Of a stretch of DNA of 64,000 bases, positions 51,610 through 60,333 are shown piece by piece; position 1 is the stretch's first letter, and every line of letters starts with the position of its first letter. The stretch is from SLST01 sp046538735 (GTDB taxonomy: Bacteria; Spirochaetota; Spirochaetia; DSM-27196; SLST01): the NCBI GenBank assembly GCA_046538735.1, contig JBKHII010000002.1, positions 73,301-137,300 on the forward strand, read 5' to 3'. A program made the translations under genes and the position numbers. The notes beneath the pieces are model-generated. The model was given only the letters and a program-made list of their open reading frames with translations. It was not told where the DNA came from and made no database searches.

Positions 51610-51638
51610 TTGCCATTCTCTCCATAAACTCCTATAGT
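51610..51638 (+). promoter_or_regulatory. Promoter of the HD-GYP gene
   Basis: TTGCCA (51610-51615), 17-nt spacer, TATAGT (51633-51638), then 9 nt to the ATG. Its -35 is only 4 bp from that of the divergent fapA promoter, so the two could compete or be co-regulated. Confidence 0.55.
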
Positions 51639-51647
51639 GCTACAGGT

Positions 51648-53411
51648 ATGCGCAGCTTCTCGAAACTCGTTCGTACCGAGCTGACGGTCGCTATCTTCGG
51701 CTTCGGAGTGGCGGTCGTTGCCCTCGCCGGCTGGCTCGTCGTTCACAGCACCGGGGGACTCTCCGCAACGGAGCTCCGAAAAGCTCTTTCGGCTTCGAAC
51801 TCGGTCGTCTCCACGCTCCACGAGATCGGAGCAGGCGCGGCAGAGGATCCCTCCTCGAGCGCGATGATCGCCCTCACACGTCAGGTGCAGGCGCTTCGCG
51901 TCTTGCTGGAGGGGATCGAGATCGACGAACGGGATCGACGGTTCCTCGACGCTCCGGAGCGTTTCGTTCGCTCGGAGGGGTACGCGGCGGGCGTCGAGAC
52001 CGTGGAATCGATCGGCCGGGCGCTGAACGATCGCTACTTTGACCGGAGCGTCAGACATGCCCGGCTCATCCGCGCCTTCATTGCGGTCCTGATCTCGCTG
52101 GGAGTCGCGTTCATGGCGCTCGCAATACGGACAAGACACCGCTACGAGGGCTTCGTGCGCAGCGCGCAATCGCTCCTCGACTCGGTCGCCGGCGTCGTGG
52201 ACCACAAGCAGGAGTCGATCGCGCACGAACGGATCTGGGAGGAGGAGCGGCTCCTTGCGGAATCCGCGGAGCGGATTGCTCGCACGATCCGGGAAGACCG
52301 CGAGATGGCGGGTGGATGGGTGTACGGAAACCTCGAAGGGTTCGTTCCTCGCCTCAAGGACGCGCTCGAGCGGTCGATGCCGTGCGATCGATTGGCGGTG
52401 GCGTTCATGGACGGCCAGGGCAATGTCGTAGCGGAATCGGCGGCGGTGTCCGTCCCTGAGGTGCATCTCGAACCGGGATTCAGCGAGAAGATCTCGGAGA
52501 CGACGCTCGGGACAGTGGAGACGACGAAGCGCCCGAGGATCATCAACGATCTCGAAGCCCACTACCAGGAATGCCACCAGTCTGAAGGCACCGAGCTCGT
52601 ACTGGCCGAGGGGATCCGTTCGAGCATCACGCTCCCGATCGTCATCAGAGACAAGTGCCTCGGGTTTCTCTTCATCTCGAGCACGCAGAGAGACGCGTAC
52701 GACCGCCGCCACGCCGCACGAGCGGAGAAGCTTCTCAGTCTCCTGAAACAGAACATCTACTTCCACTATCTCACGCAGCAAATCATCGCGGGGACCGCCA
52801 ACGCCTTCGTCAATCTCATGGAGCGAAAGGACAACGAGACCTCGCGCCACATCCTCCGCATGTCGCAGTACTCGCACGCAATCGCACGCACGCTCTCCAA
52901 GCGGACGGACGAGATGACGCCGACGATGGTTCGCGAGATCCTCTGGTTTGCCCCGCTCCACGATATCGGCAAGATCGGCATCCCCGACTCCATCCTCCTG
53001 AAGGAAGGTCCGCTCACCGCCGAGGAGCGCCGCACGATTGAGGAGCACGTGCCCATCGGCGCCGATGTCGTGAAACGCATGGATGCGGAGTTCGGACGAT
53101 CGCTCGACCTCGCGCTCCTGAAGACTGCCCTCGACATCATTGAGGGACACCACGAACACTACGACGGCCGCGGATATCCGCGGGGCCTCGCCGGCGACGC
53201 GATCCCGATCGCCGGGAGGATCACCGCCGTCGCGGACGTCTTTGACGCGCTCACCTCACGCCGCCCGTACAAGGAGGCGATGTCGATCGAAGAGGCGCTC
53301 AAGGTCATGAAGCAGGAGATCGGTACTCACTTCGACCCGCTCGTATTCGACGCGTTTCTCGCGTCGATGGACCGCATTCGGGAGATCTACGATCGGCTCA
53401 AGGAAGTGTGA
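51648..53411 (+). CDS. Membrane-anchored HD-GYP phosphodiesterase with GAF domain
   Basis: 587 residues. Span 1 at about 12-35, an external helical sensor of about 110 residues, span 2 near 145-165, then a coiled coil, a GAF domain (about 225-370; ITLPIVIRDKCLGFLFISS) and an HD-GYP domain (about 400-585) with PLHDIGKIGIPDSILLKEG, HHEHYDGRGYPRGL and VADVFDAL. It should degrade c-di-GMP in response to a periplasmic cue. Start is the ATG at 51648 with a short leader. Confidence 0.9.
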   Translation: MRSFSKLVRTELTVAIFGFGVAVVALAGWLVVHSTGGLSATELRKALSASNSVVSTLHEIGAGAAEDPSSSAMIALTRQVQALRVLLEGIEIDERDRRFLDAPERFVRSEGYAAGVETVESIGRALNDRYFDRSVRHARLIRAFIAVLISLGVAFMALAIRTRHRYEGFVRSAQSLLDSVAGVVDHKQESIAHERIWEEERLLAESAERIARTIREDREMAGGWVYGNLEGFVPRLKDALERSMPCDRLAVAFMDGQGNVVAESAAVSVPEVHLEPGFSEKISETTLGTVETTKRPRIINDLEAHYQECHQSEGTELVLAEGIRSSITLPIVIRDKCLGFLFISSTQRDAYDRRHAARAEKLLSLLKQNIYFHYLTQQIIAGTANAFVNLMERKDNETSRHILRMSQYSHAIARTLSKRTDEMTPTMVREILWFAPLHDIGKIGIPDSILLKEGPLTAEERRTIEEHVPIGADVVKRMDAEFGRSLDLALLKTALDIIEGHHEHYDGRGYPRGLAGDAIPIAGRITAVADVFDALTSRRPYKEAMSIEEALKVMKQEIGTHFDPLVFDAFLASMDRIREIYDRLKEV

Positions 53412-53442
53412 TCCGCGCCTCCGTCGCGGCGCGGGCACAGAA

Positions 53443-53973
53443 CTAGAACCGGACGATGAACTTCCCGGAGAGATAGATGACCCACGGGACAACGTCCTGG
53501 TCTCCACCACCAAGGAACGAGGCCGTACCGATCCCGACTCGAAGCGCCTCTCCGAGCTTGAGGTGCGCGGATAGGTCCGGAATCACGAGTGATGCGGTTT
53601 CGAAGTGGTTGAAGACACCGAAAAGGAGAAAGGCGCCACCGCCCACGTTGAGGTTGACCACGGCCGGCCCTACGTCGATCTCGGCATACGCAGCAGGATA
53701 CGCGATCGACTCGATCAGGAAGGTGAACGCACGGACGCCGACCCCCAAGTTGACCGGACCTACGGGCGCCTCGTACGAGATCATCGCCTCCGGCAACAGG
53801 AATGCCAGCTCCGACAGAACGTTGAGCGTTGGATCTTCCGTCTCTCCAACGCTCTCATCCAAGGTCGCGCCGAGCTGCCACGGGATGTTCACCCCGAGAT
53901 CGGCCCGTCCATCCGCAAACCCGGCACCCGCGATGACCGCGAGCACCACGAGCACGATTGCCACTCTTCTCAT
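53443..53973 (-). CDS. Small beta-barrel-like envelope protein
   Basis: 176 residues. Signal peptide of about 20 residues (MRRVAIVLVVLAVIAGAGFA-type). The mature part has alternating hydrophobic strands (VNLGVGVRAFTFL, IDVGPAVVNLNVGGGAFLLFG) and ends in Phe (LSGKFIVRF), the C-terminal signature recognised by the barrel assembly machinery. Family not recognised. A likely outer membrane protein. Confidence 0.7.
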   Translation of the reverse strand: MRRVAIVLVVLAVIAGAGFADGRADLGVNIPWQLGATLDESVGETEDPTLNVLSELAFLLPEAMISYEAPVGPVNLGVGVRAFTFLIESIAYPAAYAEIDVGPAVVNLNVGGGAFLLFGVFNHFETASLVIPDLSAHLKLGEALRVGIGTASFLGGGDQDVVPWVIYLSGKFIVRF

Positions 53974-54042
53974 AGTGCCTCCTCAACGGTACGAACCGTC
54001 TGCACCATAGTGTATCGCGCGACCGGGATAAAGCCTACACAA

Positions 54043-54465
54043 TTACTCTGGTATGAGTCTCGTCCGTTCGAGTGTCGTTCCAATCTCCACGTTCGCGGCC
54101 TCGAAAAGCTTTCCTACCGGGCATGCATTGATCGTCTTGTCGAGGATGCGCCGGAGTTTCTCTTCCGACTCGTCGCTGTCGATCCGCACGTGAGCCGTGC
54201 CCTTCGTGAAGGTGGGAGCGTCATCGGGCTTGTCGATATCGAGCTCCACGATGATCTTCCGGTAGCTGCACTTCGAATTGTTCGCCACGACCGCCCAGAT
54301 TGTAGAGATACACCCGGCGAGCGCCATTGCGGCCATCTCGAGCGCGGTGGCCCCAACGTTGTCACCCGCCTTCTTCTCGGGAAGGTCGAGCACAACACCA
54401 TGGTTGCGTCCGTTGTCAACGACCGACTGATAGCAGCCTGCCACGTGTCGCGATGTGATCTTCAT
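54043..54465 (-). CDS. OsmC-family protein
   Basis: 140 residues. OsmC motifs: DNVGATALEMAAMALAGCISTIWAVVANN with the first Cys, and a later INACPVGKLFEAANVEIG with the second Cys. Acts as a thiol peroxidase on organic hydroperoxides or a related reaction. GGAGGATCC precedes the ATG. Divergent from a MarR-type regulator that starts about 170 nt away, a common pair for Ohr/OsmC. Confidence 0.87.
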   Translation of the reverse strand: MKITSRHVAGCYQSVVDNGRNHGVVLDLPEKKAGDNVGATALEMAAMALAGCISTIWAVVANNSKCSYRKIIVELDIDKPDDAPTFTKGTAHVRIDSDESEEKLRRILDKTINACPVGKLFEAANVEIGTTLERTRLIPE

Positions 54466-54602
54466 GGATCCTCCTCCAATCGTGTATTGCACCCGGTCGA
54501 TGCCGGGCCCGGACGTTGCCGTCCTTGTTCGTCCATCTTCACGTGTATCACTCGAACGGCCGGCGTGCAATAGCCGAGTTTCCGTCTCACCGCAGATCGA
54601 CC

Positions 54603-54632
54603 TTGACCAAGGACGCTCCATCCGGTGATGCT
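54603..54632 (+). promoter_or_regulatory. Candidate leaderless promoter of the marR gene
   Basis: TTGACC (54603-54608), 18-nt spacer, GATGCT (54627-54632), then ACTCGA and the GTG at 54639. The -10 is weak. No ribosome site. Confidence 0.4.
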
Positions 54633-54638
54633 ACTCGA

Positions 54639-55091
54639 GTGAACGAATACAGCCGATTCGGCGCCGCGTTTGCCCTTCTGAATCGATCCGCGCACGCTTA
54701 CTTCGCGAGCCGACTCGCCCCATTTGGGATTCGACCCGCCCACCAGGGATACCTGCTCGTCATCCTGCCGAACGAAGAGATCAACCAGGAGAGGATCGCA
54801 AACCGGCATCAGGTGGACAAGGCGAACGCCGCGCGAGCGGTAGCACTTCTGGAACAGCTCGGCTACGTGTCGCGCCGCAAGGACCCCATGGATCGCCGCA
54901 ACTGGCTGGTCTCGCTGACCGAAACGGGAATGGAGGTCCGCGCGGCAGTCGAGTCGATGATGCGCGAGTGGGTCGAGGTCCTCAGCAACTCGGTGGACGC
55001 CGGGACGTGGAGAACGATGCTCACCGGGGTCGAATCGATGGCTCGGGCCGCCGCGGAGTACGCCTCGGATCCCGGTCCGGACCGCTCCTGA
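54639..55091 (+). CDS. MarR-family transcriptional regulator
   Basis: 150 residues. Winged helix with INQERIANRHQVDKANAARAVALLEQLGYVSRRKDPMDRRNWLVSLTETG, where the D-x-R-x(3)-V-x-L-T-x-x-G wing is diagnostic for MarR. The GTG at 54639 fits the start of the first helix (YSRFGAAFALLNRSAH). Probably regulates the divergent osmC in response to peroxides or phenolics. No redox Cys near the N-terminus, unlike OhrR. Confidence 0.88.
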   Translation: MNEYSRFGAAFALLNRSAHAYFASRLAPFGIRPAHQGYLLVILPNEEINQERIANRHQVDKANAARAVALLEQLGYVSRRKDPMDRRNWLVSLTETGMEVRAAVESMMREWVEVLSNSVDAGTWRTMLTGVESMARAAAEYASDPGPDRS

Positions 55092-55236
55092 CCCCGGAAA
55101 CGGGGGTACACGCGGCTCCCTTCGATCGAGCAGGTGCGGAAAGTGTCTCACCCCTATCCGCTGCCGGTAGACAACCTCCCTGCCGCTTTCTACAGTGGCG
55201 TAGCGGCCATACTTGGCCCAGGAGGAAATCACAAAA

Positions 55237-56499
55237 ATGAAACGTCAACGTGTTCTGCTCGCCCTGGTTCTGGCGTTCGCCCTCACCGGTGTCGCCGGCG
55301 CGCAAGACGGCCCATGGCTGGCCACGCACTACCAGCCCGGCAACATCGCGTTCTCACTGGACGCCGGCCTTTCGTTCTCCGGAGGCTTCGGGGCGAGCGC
55401 GTTCCCGGGTGCCGAGTTGATCCTCGCGAAGTTCCGTCCCGGCAACGTCATCTCCCTCGACGTGGGACTGGGAGCGAAGGGTATCTTCTCGTTCTGGGGC
55501 TACGCCAACTCCGACCTTGGGGTGATCTCAATCGGTGCGCTTCCGTTCGCCTCGGTGCACTTCGGCCTACGGGGCTTCACGGGGAACGAATACGCCAACT
55601 ACCTCGACCGACTCGACTTCTTCACGGGATTCGGAGTCGGCTTCGCAAGCAATGTCCCGGTCGGTAACTGGGGAACGGCACCGACGCCGGGCTCGGGCCT
55701 CGCCTTCGGCAGCCTCAGCGGCGTGAACTACTATCTGACGGACAGCATCGCCGTCTCACTCAACGGCAACTTCGTCTGGGGTGCGGTAGAGGCCCCGGTC
55801 AGCGTGGGTATCGGAGTCGTCTACAAGATCGGCCCGGCCGAGGAGATCGGTGAGCGCATCGACCTCGGAGCGATCGACGACATGACCGGAGACGTCATGT
55901 ACGCCAGCTTCGCGGCGCTCTACTGGTCGAGCGTTGCGCTGGGCGGATATCTGCCGAGCGACGACACCTTCGAGGACGGCGACGGGATCCACTTCCGCCA
56001 CACCTTCGTGGACGACGAAGGCGACGTGGAGGAGATGGAATTCACGCGCGCGCTCCTGCACACGAATGCAGACGGCTCGCAGTGGTGGCGATTCGTCTTC
56101 TACGACGAGGAGGAGACCTTCGCGTACGAGGCCCTCGTGGGCGAGGACGATGCGATCGAGCGGCTGCGCTACGCGGATCCGGAAACCGAGACCGTCACGA
56201 CCTACACGCCGGACGAGCCGTATCTCTGGCAGACCTACGAGGACGGTGAATTCTGGACCTCGGAGGACATGGACGAGCTGCGCACCGGCACGGAGCGCAT
56301 CACGGTTCCCGCCGGCACCTTCCGCACCGACCGCCTCGAGGCGAGCGAGGAAGGCTACGACTACACGTGGTGGATCTCGGACGAGGTTCCCGGCCGTGTC
56401 GTCCGCTACGAAGGCCGCTCGGACGAGATGGAGAACGTCTCGGGCGAGCTCCGCGAGATCCTGACGAATGTCACGACCCCGTGGGACATCCCCTGGTAA
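55237..56499 (+). CDS. Envelope protein: beta-barrel-like N-terminal half, acidic C-terminal domain
   Basis: 420 residues. Signal peptide to about residue 23 (LALVLAFALTGVAGAQ). Residues about 30-205 are Gly-rich alternating strands (FSLDAGLSFSGGFGASAF, LDFFTGFGVGFASN). From about residue 225 a soluble, very acidic domain follows (DDTFEDGDGIHFRHTFVDDEGDVEEMEF, ITVPAGTFRTDRLEA). The last part resembles DUF3108-type lipoprotein domains weakly. An AGGAGG site lies 11 nt before the ATG. A hairpin terminator follows. Confidence 0.7.
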   Translation: MKRQRVLLALVLAFALTGVAGAQDGPWLATHYQPGNIAFSLDAGLSFSGGFGASAFPGAELILAKFRPGNVISLDVGLGAKGIFSFWGYANSDLGVISIGALPFASVHFGLRGFTGNEYANYLDRLDFFTGFGVGFASNVPVGNWGTAPTPGSGLAFGSLSGVNYYLTDSIAVSLNGNFVWGAVEAPVSVGIGVVYKIGPAEEIGERIDLGAIDDMTGDVMYASFAALYWSSVALGGYLPSDDTFEDGDGIHFRHTFVDDEGDVEEMEFTRALLHTNADGSQWWRFVFYDEEETFAYEALVGEDDAIERLRYADPETETVTTYTPDEPYLWQTYEDGEFWTSEDMDELRTGTERITVPAGTFRTDRLEASEEGYDYTWWISDEVPGRVVRYEGRSDEMENVSGELREILTNVTTPWDIPW

Positions 56500-56510
56500 G
56501 CACTTCTTCC

Positions 56511-56534
56511 GGGCGCCGGCTTAGGCCGGCGCCC
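56511..56534 (+). terminator. Hairpin terminator after the acidic envelope protein gene
   Basis: A perfect 10-bp stem GGGCGCCGGC / GCCGGCGCCC with a 4-nt loop, 12 nt after the stop. Only two T follow. The rest of the gap to 56834 shows no recognisable gene. Confidence 0.6.
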
Positions 56535-56834
56535 TTCGCACCTACCAACCCACCGCTGCGGCCGCGCAGCATCGCGCGCAGGCCGACTCCGCTCGTGCAA
56601 AGCTCGTAGCGGACGGCCTCACCGTAGTGAAGCACAGACGACTATTGCCGCGGCGTAGCCGGAGCATCGGGGAGAGCTCCGATAGGCTCCGATCTACCTT
56701 GTCCTCCCGCGACGAATCGTGCTGCATGAGTACGACGCGAGTACCGAACCGGGTATCGATCTCACTTCGAACTCCCGAAGACGCTCCGCCCGTCGCGCAG
56801 TACGGATCGGACGGGACAAAGTGCGCGCTTTGTC

Positions 56835-56889
56835 TTGACTCTTGTGTCACACCGTGCTACCTTACTGGTGTCGTATTTCACTAAGACAC
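56835..56889 (+). promoter_or_regulatory. Promoter and GntR-type operator of the second ABC exporter operon
   Basis: TTGACT (56835-56840), 17-nt spacer, TACCTT (56858-56863). An inverted repeat GTGTCGTA-N6-TAAGACAC (56868-56889), seven of eight pairs matching, lies at the expected start of transcription. The YtrA-type regulator encoded in the same operon is the likely ligand-free repressor. Confidence 0.6.
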
Positions 56890-56902
56890 TATGGAGGAGA
56901 GT

Positions 56903-57745
56903 ATGATTGAGATGAAGTCGGTCACTTTCGCCTACGGGAGAAAGGCACCGCTCTTTCAGCAACTGGACGCCCGGCTCGAGCCCGGAACGATCTACGGGTT
57001 GCTCGGCCGCAACGGCGCCGGCAAGACGACGATGCTCAAGCTCATGTGCGGGTTGCTCTTCCCGCAGCAGGGCGAGATCGGTGTGCTCGGGCACGATCCG
57101 GCGGGTCGAAATCCGGAGCTCCAGCAGGAGATCATCCTGATCCCTGAGGAGTTCGCGACCCCAACGCTCACGGTTCACGACTACCGGAGCCTCTACGCAC
57201 CGTTCTACCCACGCTTCAACGGCGAGGAGTTCGAACGGCACCTCGGCGAGTTCCAGCTGGACGGCGCGGACAAACTGAGCGAGATGTCGTACGGACAGAA
57301 GAAGAAGGTGCTTCTCGCGTTCGGACTCGCGGCGCACACGAAGCTCCTGATTCTGGACGAGCCCACGAACGGCCTGGACATCCCGTCCAAGGGCCAGTTT
57401 CGGCGATTGCTCGTAGGCAGCTCGGACGAGAAGCGCGTGATCGTGGTGTCCACGCACCAGGTGCGCGACATGGAGAACCTCATCGACCCGATCACGATCC
57501 TCGAGCGCGGACGAGTGATCTTCCAACACACGCTGGACGAGATTACGTCCAGGATCCGGATGACGCACGAGACCGAACAGCCTCACGATGCGCTGTACAG
57601 CGAGAGCGCGATGGGCGGGTACGCGGCGGTCGTCCCGAACCACAACGGTCAGGAGTCCCGGATCGATCTGGAGCTGCTCTTCAACGCAGTCACAACCAAC
57701 CCGGAGCGCGTGGAGGCGCTCTTCGCAGAGGAGGGAGTACGATGA
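56903..57745 (+). CDS. ABC transporter ATP-binding protein (YtrB/EcsA-like)
   Basis: 280 residues. Walker A GRNGAGKTT, signature-region MSYGQKKKVLLAFGL (variant of LSGGQ), Walker B LLILDEPTNGLDIPS and switch His in STHQVRDM. The ATG at 56903 has GGAGGAGAG directly upstream; an ATG 12 nt earlier is within that site. It energises the single permease encoded next. Confidence 0.92.
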   Translation: MIEMKSVTFAYGRKAPLFQQLDARLEPGTIYGLLGRNGAGKTTMLKLMCGLLFPQQGEIGVLGHDPAGRNPELQQEIILIPEEFATPTLTVHDYRSLYAPFYPRFNGEEFERHLGEFQLDGADKLSEMSYGQKKKVLLAFGLAAHTKLLILDEPTNGLDIPSKGQFRRLLVGSSDEKRVIVVSTHQVRDMENLIDPITILERGRVIFQHTLDEITSRIRMTHETEQPHDALYSESAMGGYAAVVPNHNGQESRIDLELLFNAVTTNPERVEALFAEEGVR

Positions 57746-58527
57746 ACACGCTCACGCTTTCCCCGCAACGACTCCTGCTGTTGATCCGGCGCGACCTCGT
57801 TACCGAGCGCAAGGACGCCCTCAACGGGCTCGCTACGCTCACCGGCATCGTCGTCGCGCTCTTCATGATCTCGAGCGCAACCGGCGACACCGGCGGGGAT
57901 TTCCACTCCTCGCTCTTCATCAACATCCTCGTGATCGGCGGCTTCGTCGTCTCAAGCATGGCGTTCTCCGACCTCAAGGACCCCAAGACCGGGCTCAACT
58001 ACATCATGATTCCCGGCTCAACGCTGGAGAAATACCTCGCAAAGCTGCTGCTGACGTCCGTCGGCTGGACGCTTGCCGTGATCATGGGCTACACGGCGGC
58101 AACGGCTCTGGCCGCGACGATCGCCCCGCTCTTCTTCGCGACGACTCCCGGGTTCTTCCTCCCGGTCGGGCGCGACATCTGGAACGCGATCGCAGCCTAC
58201 CTGGTGACGCAATCGGTCTTCCTCTTCGGGTCGGTCTACTTCAAGAAGGCAGCCTTTATCAAAACGGCGTTGTGGGCAGTGCTCGCGGCGGCGAGCCTCG
58301 CAATCGTCTACCTCGCGACCGTCCGGCTCGCGTTCGCGCCGGCCTTCGAGGGATTCTTCCTCGTTCGCCCCGGGATTGACTCGCAGTTCGTGCCCGGAGT
58401 GCCGGACGACGTGCTGGAACGACTCCAGGACACCCTCACGGTCTCCGGAAAGATCCTCTACTGGGCCGTGATGCCGGTCTTCTTCTGGGTCGCCGGGGTA
58501 CTGAGACTGCGCGAAACCGAGGTGTGA
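57742..58527 (+). CDS. ABC-2 type exporter permease
   Basis: 261 residues with six spans (about 35-55, 65-85, 105-135, 145-165, 170-195, 230-250). Start overlaps the ATPase stop (ATGA). The layout fits the YtrC/D or bacitracin-type permease group. Substrate is probably a peptide antibiotic or lipid, by analogy with YtrA-controlled systems. Confidence 0.85.
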   Translation: MNTLTLSPQRLLLLIRRDLVTERKDALNGLATLTGIVVALFMISSATGDTGGDFHSSLFINILVIGGFVVSSMAFSDLKDPKTGLNYIMIPGSTLEKYLAKLLLTSVGWTLAVIMGYTAATALAATIAPLFFATTPGFFLPVGRDIWNAIAAYLVTQSVFLFGSVYFKKAAFIKTALWAVLAAASLAIVYLATVRLAFAPAFEGFFLVRPGIDSQFVPGVPDDVLERLQDTLTVSGKILYWAVMPVFFWVAGVLRLRETEV

Positions 58528-58528
58528 C

Positions 58529-58900
58529 ATGGAGTTCGTAGAAACCCAGGCAATCTACCAACAGGTTGCGGATCACGTCTGCGAGATGATTCTTCGCGGG
58601 ACGTGGCCGGAAGGGGAGCGAATCCCCTCCGTGCGCGAGCTCGCGATGGAGCTGCAGGTGAACGCGAATACCGTGAACAAGGGGTACACCTACCTGCAGG
58701 ATCGCGATCTGATCCACAACAGGCGGGGGATCGGCTACTTCGTCGGCGACGACGCGGTCGATCGCGCCCGCAGATTGAAGCGCGAGGAGTTCTTCACGGA
58801 GGACGTCCCGCGGCTCTTCAAGACGATGGATCTGCTCGGCATCTCCATTGACGAGATCGCCGAGCGCTACCGCTCACACGAGAAGGGAGGCACGACATGA
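58529..58900 (+). CDS. GntR-family regulator, YtrA subfamily
   Basis: 123 residues. Winged helix at about 8-75 (IYQQVADHVCEMILRGTWPEGERIPSVRELAMELQVNANTVNKGYTYLQDRDLI), then a short two-helix dimerisation tail; this small size defines the YtrA group. These repress the operon that includes them and cell-envelope exporters. The start follows the permease stop by 1 nt. Confidence 0.92.
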   Translation: MEFVETQAIYQQVADHVCEMILRGTWPEGERIPSVRELAMELQVNANTVNKGYTYLQDRDLIHNRRGIGYFVGDDAVDRARRLKREEFFTEDVPRLFKTMDLLGISIDEIAERYRSHEKGGTT

Positions 58901-58998
58901 AGAAGCGTACAAACACGCTCCTGTTCGCCGGCTGGGGATTCCTCGCGCTGGCGGGCATCGTAACGATCATCATCGTCCGAACGATGGTGACGTTCTAG
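58897..58998 (+). CDS. 33-residue single-span membrane protein at the end of the ABC operon
   Basis: The ATG overlaps the GntR stop (ATGA) and has GGGAGG 6 nt before it. Product: basic N-terminus (KKRTNTLL), one span (FAGWGFLALAGIVTIIIV) and a short tail, then TAG. Translational coupling and the strong ribosome site argue it is real. It parallels the 41-residue protein of the other ABC-2 operon. It may stabilise the exporter complex. Confidence 0.7.
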   Translation: MKKRTNTLLFAGWGFLALAGIVTIIIVRTMVTF

Positions 58999-59025
58999 GT
59001 TGCATACCGACGCTACACTCGTCCC

Positions 59026-59053
59026 GAGGGGCCGCTCTCCCGAGCGGCCCCTC
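59026..59053 (+). terminator. Hairpin terminator of the second ABC operon
   Basis: Perfect 11-bp stem GAGGGGCCGCT / AGCGGCCCCTC with a 6-nt loop, starting 28 nt after the last stop. Followed by AATCTGT, a poor T-run. Confidence 0.65.
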
Positions 59054-59119
59054 AATCTGTCCGACCTCCCGCGGTGACAACTCCTCCCGCACCCGCTATC
59101 ATGGCCCGGAGGAGGCCGC

Positions 59120-60166
59120 ATGCCCACCACGATCCCACACGACACCCTCGATCGCTTCGCCCGAGCCGTGCTCGAATCGCTCGGCGTTCCGCCGGACGAC
59201 GCCGCGATCGTCGCCGACTGCCTCGTCTGGGCGAATCTCTCCGGCGTGGACAGCCACGGCGTTGTCCGGCTGGCGCACTACGCGCGACGGCTCCGCAACG
59301 GCACGATCAAGACGCGCCCGGCCATCCGCTTCAGCGAGTCGAAGCCCACGATGCTTCGCGTGGACGGCAACGACGGATTCGGACACGTCGTGACGAAGCG
59401 CGCCGTAGAACGAGGGATGGAGATCTGCCGCGAGCACGGCACGGCAACGATCGCGATCGGCAACTCGAGCCACTTCGGGATGGCCGGCTACTACCTCCGA
59501 GACGTCACTCACGAGGGACTCGTGGGCATGGTCACGACGCACACGGACGTCCGCATCGTCCCGCCGGACGCACGCGCGCCGTTCGCCGGAACGAACCCGC
59601 TCGCGATCGGCTTCCCCACGACAGGCGAACCGCTCGTGCTCGACTTCGCGACCACCTCGGTCTCGTTCGGCAAGATCGCGCTCGCACGCGCGGAGGGCCG
59701 CGAGATCCCCGCGGAGTGGGCGCTCGACGGGAACGGCGACCCCACGACCGATCCGAACGCAGTCGTGGGCATGCACGGCATTGCCGGCTACAAGGGCGCG
59801 GGCCTCGCCATGGTGATCGACCTCTTCTGCTCGATCTTCACCGGCATGCCGTTCGGCCCGCACATCAACCGGATGTACGAGGAGCTGGACGCACCGCGCA
59901 AGCTGGGCCACTTCGTCACGCTCTGGGACGTGGGCGCGCTCGTGCCGATTGCCGACGTGCGAGAACGGCTCGATCAGTACATCGCCGAGCTCCACGCGCT
60001 GCCCCGTCGCGATCCCGGGACCCCCGTCCTCTACCCCGGCGAGCCGGAGGCGAAGCGGCGCGCCGACCGTATGGCGAGCGGTGTCCCGATCGAGCCGGGG
60101 CTGCTCGCAGAGCTGCGCGAGCTCGGCGAATCGGTCGGCGTGAGACCAGACGCGCTCGTCGGCTGA
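59120..60166 (+). CDS. Ldh2-family NAD(P)-dependent dehydrogenase (malate/L-lactate/ureidoglycolate type)
   Basis: 348 residues. Signature segments: ANLSGVDSHGVVRLAHYARRL (catalytic His in DSHG), GNSSHFGMAGYY, GTNPLAIGFPTTGEPLVLDFATT and GYKGAGLAMVIDL. The family has its own non-Rossmann fold and oxidises 2-hydroxy acids with NAD(P)+. Which acid cannot be decided; AllD-like ureidoglycolate dehydrogenase is one option, but no allantoin genes are present. GGAGG lies before the ATG. Confidence 0.88.
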   Translation: MPTTIPHDTLDRFARAVLESLGVPPDDAAIVADCLVWANLSGVDSHGVVRLAHYARRLRNGTIKTRPAIRFSESKPTMLRVDGNDGFGHVVTKRAVERGMEICREHGTATIAIGNSSHFGMAGYYLRDVTHEGLVGMVTTHTDVRIVPPDARAPFAGTNPLAIGFPTTGEPLVLDFATTSVSFGKIALARAEGREIPAEWALDGNGDPTTDPNAVVGMHGIAGYKGAGLAMVIDLFCSIFTGMPFGPHINRMYEELDAPRKLGHFVTLWDVGALVPIADVRERLDQYIAELHALPRRDPGTPVLYPGEPEAKRRADRMASGVPIEPGLLAELRELGESVGVRPDALVG

Positions 60167-60333
60167 GCCCGGCGAGCATGAGACGGCCGCCCGGCGAACG
60201 GGTGTTCCGGGGCGGACCGCCGGTCGGTAAACCGTCGATCTATTTCCGATCCATTCAATCAAATACTTTCATTTCGCGAATGACACTTCCTCTATTTCGG
60301 AGTATCTTGCCCGAAACGAAGAGGGAGGAGCAG

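Noticed and set aside
56542..56850. 102-codon minus-strand frame before the second ABC operon
   Set aside because: No ribosome site, odd composition and it runs through the terminator hairpin side and promoter zone; no family features.
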